A stretch of DNA of 17,263 bases, taken from assembly GCA_022819745.1 (NCBI GenBank), contig JAJEGS010000005.1:1-17263 (forward strand), written 5' to 3'. A program made the position numbers and the translations under genes. Within the stretch, counting starts at the first letter, position 1. Every line of letters begins with the position of its first letter. This document shows positions 1 through 6,779 of this stretch, piece after piece. Below the pieces are notes generated by a model. The model worked only from the letters and a program-made list of their open reading frames with translations. It did not search any database and was not told the DNA's origin. This stretch comes from Candidatus Latescibacterota bacterium (GTDB taxonomy: Bacteria; Latescibacterota; UBA2968; UBA8231).

Positions 1-861
1 ACTGCGCGTGCTCAACGCCAGCGTAGCTCCTTCATCCTGTTGGCCAGACCACGTCAGGCTGCCGAGGCTGGCGGGGGCACCCAAGTCAATCACGTTGGAC
101 ACATAGCTGGCAAACGGCGCAAAACCATTGCCGTAGATCTCTAACTCGGCGATCTCCCAAATGCCAGTCGTATTCTCGGGCGCTTCAAATAGCAGTTGTT
201 GCACCGGCACGGTCGGCAAGGGCATATCAATGACAGACTCAGCGTTCTCAAAGACATTGTACGGAAGGTCGAAGTCAAAGAAGCTACCCCGGATGCCTTG
301 CGTGAATTCCCTAGTACCTTTCTTGAGTGGGTCGCCGTCGCTGATGCCGATGATGAAGCGTTGCACAAATCGGTCGGCCAAAAATCGCTCGCGGGGGAAA
401 AAGCGAATGCGTTCGAGGAAAAAGCGGCCTCCCAAGTCGAAAATCAGCGATTTCTGGCGAATGACACCGTAATCCCCGCCCCAATCGCCATCGCCCAAAA
501 ACGCCGTCGTGGGATCGCCATCGAACATGGCCAAGTCGTTGCCACTAGCCGGCCCCCAGCCGATCCAATTCAGGGATAGTACCTGTCCGCCGCGCTCTTC
601 GAGCATCGGCACCAAGTTGACAGTGGGATCCAAATGTAATGGCTCGACAAAGCCGGTATCTATTTCCACTAGTTCGGCCAATCCATGCCGCGCTGGATCC
701 ACTTCGGCCCACGACAACTGCACGAACTCGTAGGGAACTTCTAACTCGGGCGGGGGCAGCTCTTCCCCTCCGAGACGGACTACGGTCAGGGCAGCAACAG
801 AAGCCGGCCCGCCCCAAAAACACCATCCCAAAATTAGAAGAATCCCAATGCGCTGTGACAT
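1..861 (-). CDS. Secreted F5/8-type (discoidin-like) surface protein, C-terminus cut by window edge
   Basis: The reading frame is open from an ATG at 859-861 to the left edge and gives 287 residues, beginning MSQRIGILLI. Residues 1-23 form a signal peptide (cleavage near SVA|A). Residues about 110-245 are an F5/8-type C (discoidin-like) module: FDGDPTTAFLGDG, then IFDLGGRFFLERIRFFPR, and finally GIWEIAELEIYGNG. The SYVSNVIDLG stretch (252-261) starts a second beta module. The protein aligns almost throughout with the N-terminal half of the gene at 15170-17074, and shares the SYVSN module with the one at 9589-11844. By analogy the full protein should be about 630-750 residues and end in a FlgD-like domain beyond the edge. 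It lies downstream of a terminator and no convincing promoter was seen in the 114-bp gap. The role is probably cell-surface ligand or carbohydrate binding; the ligand is unknown. Confidence 0.88.
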   Translation of the reverse strand, partial: MSQRIGILLILGWCFWGGPASVAALTVVRLGGEELPPPELEVPYEFVQLSWAEVDPARHGLAELVEIDTGFVEPLHLDPTVNLVPMLEERGGQVLSLNWIGWGPASGNDLAMFDGDPTTAFLGDGDWGGDYGVIRQKSLIFDLGGRFFLERIRFFPRERFLADRFVQRFIIGISDGDPLKKGTREFTQGIRGSFFDFDLPYNVFENAESVIDMPLPTVPVQQLLFEAPENTTGIWEIAELEIYGNGFAPFASYVSNVIDLGAPASLGSLTWSGQQDEGATLALSTRS

Positions 862-903
862 AACGGCCCTGTGACTTGACTGAGGAAATGTGAAAAATAT
901 GAC

Positions 904-941
904 AAAAAAGGACGGATAGATCAATGAAGATCTACCCGTCC
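904..941 (-). terminator. Rho-independent terminator of the CBM9-like gene
   Basis: Two 13-nt arms (910-922 and 929-941) pair along their whole length with one G-U in the RNA, around a 6-nt loop. On the minus strand the stem is followed directly by CTTTTTTGTC. It lies 35 bp downstream of the stop of the 976-1938 gene. Confidence 0.85.
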
Positions 942-975
942 TAACTACGGATGCTTGCTGCTTTAGGCGAGTGAA

Positions 976-1938
976 TTATCTAGCGATGGAAGCCTTGATA
1001 TGGCCCCAGCTATCGTTCTCAACCGAGGTCGGCAGAGCCGCGAGAGCGGCTTCGTCGAGAGGCAGCAAGACAAAGTCGGAAAACGAACTGGCGTTGCCAA
1101 AGATGTCGGACTGGCCACCTAACGTCCACTTGGCCGTCCACGGGGTCGTGTCTTCGGCACCTTCCGGACCGTTGTCGTTATCGACGACCTGTAAACCAGC
1201 GCCGACAATTTCCAGCTCGACGAAGTCGTGCTGGTTGCTCAACTCGGGACCTTGCCAGTTGAAATCGTCCCAGCCAATGGTGTACCACTCGGCTTGGAAA
1301 TTGGCCTCAGCACCATGGACGCCGTCGAGATTGAAGGAGTCCGAGCAGCACTGGTAAGGCTCGTCGCCATGCCAAGTCGAGCTGGACATCCAAAACCAGC
1401 TCCAGCCATTGGGATCGCTACCAGACGTAATGGGCGGCCAGCGGTAATGCGAGGTTTGGGTCTGGCCACCGGTGAAGAGCTTGTTCTCTTCTTCGGTCAA
1501 GTCGCCAGAAATGCCAGCGCCGCCAGCGTGGAACCAGCCACCGGAGTGGTCGGAGTCCAGACCGATCTCAATCGAGTCGTCCTGACCGCAGCAGCCGATG
1601 CCGCCAGCATCGCGATCCCAAACGTCATCGAAACGGTCGAAGACATAGTAGATGCGATCCAACTCGTCGTTCCAGCCCATGGCAAAACGGAAGAACAAAT
1701 TGGAGCGGTCCTTTTCGCGCCCGACGTCGCCTTCACCGACGATGATGTCGGGATTATCGCTGTCAATCCACACCTCAGCTGGCAGGACATCCCACTCAGA
1801 AATGTCTCCGTCGAGGACGGGCAGTTTGTCAGTCGGCCACTGGAAGGCACCATATACAGTCCCTTCGGGAATATGGGCGAAGGCTGACGAACTCACCAAG
1901 CCCATAATAGCAGCCAGCACCGCAATTTTCTTGCTCAT
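976..1938 (-). CDS. Small acidic secreted protein with CBM9-like domain
   Basis: This gene encodes 320 residues. A signal peptide spans 1-21 (SSAFA|H). The mature protein has the signature of a family 9-like carbohydrate-binding/DOMON-like fold: VLDGDISEWD at 41-50, a strand-rich stretch LFFRFAMGWNDELDRIYYVF at 81-100, and DDSIEIGLDSDHSGGW at 120-135, matching the 'DSVEIxLD' strand of CBM9_1. The only cysteines are two adjacent pairs at 116-117 and 197-198. There is no anchor or C-terminal sorting domain, so it should be periplasmic or released. It starts at an ATG preceded by AGGGGG with 7-nt spacing, and has its own promoter and terminator, so it is a separate and probably well-expressed unit. 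The binding target is unknown; no catalytic residues can be assigned. Confidence 0.85.
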   Translation of the reverse strand: MSKKIAVLAAIMGLVSSSAFAHIPEGTVYGAFQWPTDKLPVLDGDISEWDVLPAEVWIDSDNPDIIVGEGDVGREKDRSNLFFRFAMGWNDELDRIYYVFDRFDDVWDRDAGGIGCCGQDDSIEIGLDSDHSGGWFHAGGAGISGDLTEEENKLFTGGQTQTSHYRWPPITSGSDPNGWSWFWMSSSTWHGDEPYQCCSDSFNLDGVHGAEANFQAEWYTIGWDDFNWQGPELSNQHDFVELEIVGAGLQVVDNDNGPEGAEDTTPWTAKWTLGGQSDIFGNASSFSDFVLLPLDEAALAALPTSVENDSWGHIKASIAR

Positions 1939-1945
1939 GCTACAA

Positions 1946-1951
1946 CCCCCT
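1946..1951 (-). promoter_or_regulatory. Shine-Dalgarno site of the CBM9-like gene
   Basis: AGGGGG on the minus strand lies 7 nt before the ATG at 1938. It is one of the few clear Shine-Dalgarno sites in the window and fixes this start. Confidence 0.7.
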
Positions 1952-1985
1952 ATGTTGGTTGAATGAGTGATGAAAAACGCCCCAA

Positions 1986-2015
1986 ATTATAGGACGCATG
2001 ACGTGAAAGCGTCTA
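1986..2015 (-). promoter_or_regulatory. Sigma-70-type promoter for the CBM9-like gene
   Basis: The minus strand has a perfect -10 TATAAT (1986-1991) and TAGACG (2010-2015, 4/6 match to TTGACA) 18 nt upstream. Transcription would start near 1979 and give a leader of about 40 nt containing the AGGGGG site. A matching terminator exists at 904-941. Confidence 0.6.
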
Positions 2016-2021
2016 AACAAT

Positions 2022-2032
2022 GATGAATCATC
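2022..2032. repeat. 11-bp perfect palindrome upstream of promoter
   Basis: GATGAATCATC is a perfect inverted repeat (5-bp arms, one central base) lying 6 bp upstream of the -35 box of the CBM9-like gene. It could be an activator or repressor half-site pair, or chance. No second copy was noticed in the window. Confidence 0.3.
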
Positions 2033-2060
2033 TCTTTTGTCAAGCGTTTTCTCGTTCATT

Positions 2061-3815
2061 TTATGAGTCGCCTTTGAGCGGCGTCCCAGTGGCCCAAGGC
2101 ATGGCACTGAGGCTCAAATCCTTTCGCTGCGCGGCGGCCTGCAAGTCGCGCGCTCGATCCCAGTGTCTTTTTGCGAGGGACTGGTTGCCTGCTTTTTTGT
2201 GCGTCTGGGCGAGGGCCAAGTGAGCGCGCCCGTAGTCTGCGTCTAAGGCTACCGCACGCTCAAACGCGCCTATGGCCTCCCCGAGCCGTTCCATTTTCGC
2301 GTATTCCACCCCCAGATTGAAATGAGCCTGCGCCAACTCAGGCTCCAACTCAATGGCCTGTTGGTGCAGGCCGATGGCAGCCTTTAGATCGCCTTTGAGC
2401 GAATGGGCGATCCCCAAGTGCGTATAGGCTTGGGCATAGGTCGAATCCGCGGCAATGGCCTGTTGGTGGGCGGCGATGCCGCGGTCTAAATCCCCTTGCC
2501 GACTGTAGGCCACTCCTAAGTCGTCGTGAGCTTTGGCCACGCTCGGTGCCAGCCGGGCCAAGTACTCCTTGGCGTTTACGTCCGACATCCCATACTGGGC
2601 GTCGGTCCAAGCCAAGAAGAGAATGGGAACCCCGAAGTACAACACCTGCTTGCCGGTCTCGAACCCATAGGAAAGAGCCGTCCACTGCGCCCGCGCATTC
2701 TGCCAGTGCGTCACCAGCGCGTTCCAGCCACGGCGCGGCAGGGCCTCCTCGCTCGGGCCCTCTGCGGAATCTTCGTCTATCAAGTTCTGCCGGATCTCCT
2801 TCTTGCCGACCTTCCACATGAATCCGTCGTAGTAGTAGTGCATAAAGGCCGAGGTGGCAATGAGCACCTTGACTATATCGTAAATCAGGAAATTCTGGGT
2901 CGCCCGCGCGAGAGCCTCTATGCCGCCGTACGCCAATATCAGCAACAGGTAGAACAGAACGATGCGCAAGCGCCCATCGGCAAACAGGAAACGGAAGAAG
3001 GACCGCCCCAGGTCTTGCGAGCGTCTGAGCACCCCGTGATTGTAGATCCACACAATGGCGAAGTACTGAATGTCGTGTGCCAGCGCGGTGATCGCATAGC
3101 CCAAGATGACGTCTTCGAGAATGATGTACGCGTAATAGACCGTGGCGAACGTAGTGGCCGAAATCGCCAGCTTGGGCCAGACGATGGGAGCGCCGCGTCG
3201 CCTTTCGATGACCATGTTGCCGACATAGACCACCGACAAGGCCAGCGCCAAGTACAACATGGCGTCCCGCAGCAAAAAGACGTATTCGGGCTTGATCCAG
3301 GTATATAGCCCAAAGCCATAGCGGTGGCAGCGCTCCAAAAAATTGATCAAATAGTGGGGGCTGGCCGCTATCACGTATCCAAACCAGACGGCCGTCAGCC
3401 ACCAGTCCAGTCGCGCGCTTAACTGCGAGGGCCGACGTCGCTTGAACTCGTAGATCCGCATGAAGCCGTAGTGCTGCATGAAGAAGTGCCACATGTCCCA
3501 CAGGGCCAAGAAAATGAAAAACCCGAGGTGGCCATTGAACACGCTCCAACTGACGAAGGAGGCGATCACCAGCGGAGCGACGATGAAACGGGCTTTGTAG
3601 CGACCAAACAGCTCCCGCTCGCCATAGGCGCGCATTAGCCCAGGCAGGTGGTGTCCCACCGCGAAAAAGGCCAGCACAAAAAGGGCTATGTCAGCAGAGG
3701 TAAAGTAGTTGGCGGCAAACAACAGCACCGCGAGAGAAAGCAGCGGGGTGCCAATGAAAAACAAGGAATCCCATTGGCGGCTGATGATCCAGCCCTGAGG
3801 GGTGGCAGTCGTCAT
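2061..3815 (-). CDS. Polytopic histidine-rich membrane protein fused to C-terminal TPRs
   Basis: This gene encodes 584 residues. Residues about 15-335 contain roughly eight to ten hydrophobic helices, and about 390-405 one more. Histidines sit in or beside helices in ordered motifs: GHHLPG (HH 55-56), WHFFMQHYG (H110, H115), ALAHDIQY (H247, D248), IYNH (H260) and HYYYDGFMW (H326, D330). This pattern suggests a membrane-embedded metal or cofactor site (inference). Residues 425-560 hold four TPRs (for example AQAYTHLGIAHSLKGDLKAA), probably a docking platform. It is the last gene of the four-gene operon, 12 bp after the preceding stop, with GGGGAG just before the ATG. It resembles uncharacterised membrane proteins carrying an HYxxDGxxW motif. 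The layout is loosely reminiscent of multi-histidine membrane oxygenases, but that cannot be asserted from sequence alone. No terminator was seen after it. Confidence 0.88.
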   Translation of the reverse strand: MTTATPQGWIISRQWDSLFFIGTPLLSLAVLLFAANYFTSADIALFVLAFFAVGHHLPGLMRAYGERELFGRYKARFIVAPLVIASFVSWSVFNGHLGFFIFLALWDMWHFFMQHYGFMRIYEFKRRRPSQLSARLDWWLTAVWFGYVIAASPHYLINFLERCHRYGFGLYTWIKPEYVFLLRDAMLYLALALSVVYVGNMVIERRRGAPIVWPKLAISATTFATVYYAYIILEDVILGYAITALAHDIQYFAIVWIYNHGVLRRSQDLGRSFFRFLFADGRLRIVLFYLLLILAYGGIEALARATQNFLIYDIVKVLIATSAFMHYYYDGFMWKVGKKEIRQNLIDEDSAEGPSEEALPRRGWNALVTHWQNARAQWTALSYGFETGKQVLYFGVPILFLAWTDAQYGMSDVNAKEYLARLAPSVAKAHDDLGVAYSRQGDLDRGIAAHQQAIAADSTYAQAYTHLGIAHSLKGDLKAAIGLHQQAIELEPELAQAHFNLGVEYAKMERLGEAIGAFERAVALDADYGRAHLALAQTHKKAGNQSLAKRHWDRARDLQAAAQRKDLSLSAMPWATGTPLKGDS

Positions 3816-3827
3816 CGCTCCCCGCCC

Positions 3828-6779
3828 CTACAATCCGGCAAATACCGAAAGGAACACTAAACCCGAGGTCTTCCGCTCCCCATCCTCGTCTTTGATCTCC
3901 AACGAACGACGATCAAAGCGCACTCCCAACTGAGTGGTCAGCTCGTATCCGGAATAGGCGCGAGTACTCGTCAGTTGACAGGCCAAGACCGTGCCGCGAA
4001 AGTCGCCGGTCCGCTCTCCGGCCGCTAGTTGCCCCTCGTCGGCTTCGAGGTCGTAGAAAAAGCGCCCTTCAACCCCTAACTGCACATAAGAGCGGTGGAG
4101 GATCGGAAAATTTGCCAGCACCATGTAGAGCACGTCGTAACTGCGCTCCTCCGGCGCGCTACGGCTGAAAGGCACGCGGCGCATAAATTCCCCCTTGATG
4201 CGCGGGGAAATAGCGATCGACTTCCACGAGAACGCATAGGAGACTTTGTCTATCAACCCGACAAAACTGGACGTCTCGCGGCCATTGCGGCCCTCGGGGC
4301 CCAAGGGATCGAAGGCCACCACCGGCGCGCCCTCGTCGTCCAAAAGCACGCGGCCCTCCTCGTCCCGAGCCAATATCGCCTCGGCTTCCCGCTGCTTCCA
4401 CACGTCCATCTTGAATCGGTGGCGGGTGCTCCAACCCCTAGGACTGTCGTACTCCCAATCCGAGTAAAGCGTGTTGATCCACGTATTCTCGGCGGCCAGC
4501 AGGTCGGGCACGGGCACATTGCTGCCCGTTGTCTCGCTGAATTGGCCGAACTCCGCTCTGGGCACGATCCACTGCACGAGGTGATCTTCGATATTGTCTT
4601 CGGCCCTCCGCACCATGTCGAAGAGCCGCCAGCGGCCCAGCGTGGGGAAGTTCTTGGTAAAGGTAAAGATCCCGTAGAAGGTATCGTTGTCGCGCGCGGC
4701 TTGGTGCATGGCTTGGCGCAGACGGCCGGCCGTGAGTCGGATTTCGGGATTAACTTGGACGCTGGTGTAAAAATTGTAGCCCCAGTGGTCTTTCTTGTAG
4801 GGATAGTCTGGCTCGTCGTCGTTTTCAAAGCGATCGACCCAGCCGTTGTTGTTCAAATCAATGCCAAAGAGAAACTCGGGCCGATCAACCTCGTAGCGCA
4901 GAAAAGGCTCGTCGTAATCTGGGAAGAAGTTTTGCCGCTCGCCGTTGCTGTTTTGGTTGAAGTCGGAAAGGAAGTCCCCGTTTTCATCGTAGCCGGGAAA
5001 AACCGCTGGATCGGCCACGCCGTTGGCCCGGACTATGAAATACTGTCCTGGAATGGGAATCAAACTCCCCTGAAAGCGGCGCAACTGATCTGGATGCCGG
5101 TCGTTGTCGTCGTTGTCATCGACAAAGTCATAGGACTGGATGATGGCTTCGGGCGAGTAGTCAACCAAGCCGCGACCATCTACTGGCCGCACGTTGGTGC
5201 TGTATCCGTCGTCCATGCCGAAGCCTTCGAGAAAAAAGCGCCAAGGGCCGATATCCCGCGCCAAGTTGACCATGTAGGCCACGTCGTGCTGGTCTCCGAC
5301 AATGCCGGCAATAGCCTTGTGCTTCTTTAAAGTCGTCGTCGGGTACTTGCGATAGCGGGTGCTGACGTTGAACTCTCCGTAGAAATCGAACCCGTACCAA
5401 TCGCGCATCTCAGCGGTAACGCCGTATATCTGGCTCGCGGTGGGCAGCCCGTAGTCAAAGGCCACCTCTTGTTGGTTGAGACGATTTTTTATATTGCCTG
5501 CCGCTCGCGCAACCTGTAAAAATTGCGGCTGATCCACTGGATTGGTCTGCCGGTCGGACGCGACCTCCACCCGGTAGTCATTGGCCAGAATGAGCCGAAC
5601 GCGCACCTTCTTGATCGCAGTCACCGCATCCTCGGCCTCGGCTAAGCTCAGTCCCAAGCTCTGCTGCAATAGCAGGCGCAAGGTCCCGGCCTCGTCCTCC
5701 CCATCTTCGACCGCCAGTGGGTATTTGAGCGTTATGCTCTCGGATCCATCGGCCGTGAGGAAACCGTCGCGCACCTTGCCCCCTTCGCGCAACGGGCGGT
5801 AGCCAATGCTGCTGCCGGTGATGACCGTATCCCGTGGAACCACCGTCACACTGTCGCCCGTGGCTACCTCGCGCATCAAGGTCGTCGTGATTTCCACATC
5901 GTCGCTGAAGAGCACGGCTCCACCCTCGCCATCTTCGGGCGAATCGTCGGACAGCCTTACTACCAATAATTCGAGCCGTCGATCTAACTGGCCCGAAGTC
6001 AGCAAACCCGTAAAGGGGCTCTCCTGAAAGCTCTCCAAAGCCCCGTTGTTACTGTGGGCATTGACAAACGTCGTGCCCAAGGTCAGGTGGTCGCCAATAT
6101 CGGCCTCAAGGCGCAGTGCGGATAGGTTCGTCGCATTTTCTAGCTGTCGAGTCGGAAAATCCGCGCTGATGTCGATGATCGGCGACGAGACCCGCGAAAA
6201 CAGCCCGGTCGCCCGCAAGCGCTGGCTGGCCAAACTCGTCACCACGCCATTGAAACCCGTCTTGCGGAAAGTCAGGGGCGTCAGCGTCGTGAAAAGCTCA
6301 TCCCCGACCACGATCGAATAGCTGTAGTCGCCACTGGCATCCGAGGAGATGATGAGGCGGTTGAACCAGCCTAGGTACTCGCCGCGCTTGGTAACCTGAT
6401 TGCTGGCACTGGTCAGCGGCTGGGTCTGCCGCCAATCGTAGATAAGCCAGCCTCGGGTAATTAAATCGCCGTAGGGGTCGTAAAAATAGAACCCCTCTTG
6501 GCTGCGCGACACGTAGCGGAGAAAAGGCTCCCGCGCATAGTTGGTGTACTGCCACTGGCGGCGGCCGTACTCGGTGAACAATTCCTGTGGCAAGTACCAG
6601 CGCTGAATAGTGGGATCCAGCGCGTCGATTAGCATCGACCGGCCCGCAGCCGAAAACACGCGGCGCTCGTCAACCCGGCGACCGAGGCGATTGCCGTAGT
6701 CTATCTGCGCACCGACCTCAAGGGCACACAGAACCACCGCGCCCAAAAACAACGCGCATTTAGCTCGCAGCGCACCCAT
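3828..6779 (-). CDS. Large predicted outer-membrane barrel protein with acidic Ca-type loops (copy 2)
   Basis: This gene encodes 983 residues. A signal peptide (1-24, VGA|Q) is followed by the conserved N-terminus DYGNRLGRR (27-35). The rest is dominated by alternating short strands with many aromatic residues, and ends in paired strands (YELTTQLGVRF, then GLVFLSVFAGL at the C-terminus). That is typical of an outer-membrane beta-barrel. Marked motifs are SDDSPEDGEGGAVLF (277-291) and three acidic loops of EF-hand or thrombospondin-3 type: DDNDDNDRHPD (554-564), DENGDFLSD (598-606) and DLNNNGWVD (641-649). The protein is paralogous over its full length to the gene immediately upstream (6779-9562). 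Its ATG overlaps that gene's TAA as TAATG, so translation is probably coupled. The family is not recognised. Roles as porin, export channel or surface scaffold are all possible. Confidence 0.85.
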   Translation of the reverse strand: MGALRAKCALFLGAVVLCALEVGAQIDYGNRLGRRVDERRVFSAAGRSMLIDALDPTIQRWYLPQELFTEYGRRQWQYTNYAREPFLRYVSRSQEGFYFYDPYGDLITRGWLIYDWRQTQPLTSASNQVTKRGEYLGWFNRLIISSDASGDYSYSIVVGDELFTTLTPLTFRKTGFNGVVTSLASQRLRATGLFSRVSSPIIDISADFPTRQLENATNLSALRLEADIGDHLTLGTTFVNAHSNNGALESFQESPFTGLLTSGQLDRRLELLVVRLSDDSPEDGEGGAVLFSDDVEITTTLMREVATGDSVTVVPRDTVITGSSIGYRPLREGGKVRDGFLTADGSESITLKYPLAVEDGEDEAGTLRLLLQQSLGLSLAEAEDAVTAIKKVRVRLILANDYRVEVASDRQTNPVDQPQFLQVARAAGNIKNRLNQQEVAFDYGLPTASQIYGVTAEMRDWYGFDFYGEFNVSTRYRKYPTTTLKKHKAIAGIVGDQHDVAYMVNLARDIGPWRFFLEGFGMDDGYSTNVRPVDGRGLVDYSPEAIIQSYDFVDDNDDNDRHPDQLRRFQGSLIPIPGQYFIVRANGVADPAVFPGYDENGDFLSDFNQNSNGERQNFFPDYDEPFLRYEVDRPEFLFGIDLNNNGWVDRFENDDEPDYPYKKDHWGYNFYTSVQVNPEIRLTAGRLRQAMHQAARDNDTFYGIFTFTKNFPTLGRWRLFDMVRRAEDNIEDHLVQWIVPRAEFGQFSETTGSNVPVPDLLAAENTWINTLYSDWEYDSPRGWSTRHRFKMDVWKQREAEAILARDEEGRVLLDDEGAPVVAFDPLGPEGRNGRETSSFVGLIDKVSYAFSWKSIAISPRIKGEFMRRVPFSRSAPEERSYDVLYMVLANFPILHRSYVQLGVEGRFFYDLEADEGQLAAGERTGDFRGTVLACQLTSTRAYSGYELTTQLGVRFDRRSLEIKDEDGERKTSGLVFLSVFAGL

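Noticed and set aside
1228..1887. Open frame of 219 codons on the plus strand
   Set aside because: It is antisense to the CBM9-like gene, which has a signal peptide, promoter and terminator in the opposite direction.
2038..2043. Perfect TTGACA (minus strand) upstream of the CBM9-like gene
   Set aside because: Seventeen bases downstream the hexamer is TTGTTT, a poor -10. The TATAAT at 1986-1991 with TAGACG is better.
2526..3308. Open frame of 260 codons on the plus strand
   Set aside because: It is antisense to the polytopic TPR gene, whose helices and TPR motifs are clear; the antisense product has no coherent features.
4095..5330. Open frame of 411 codons on the plus strand
   Set aside because: It lies fully antisense to the 3828-6779 gene, whose protein has a signal peptide, a full-length paralog and conserved motifs. 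The open antisense frame is a by-product of GC-rich codon use.
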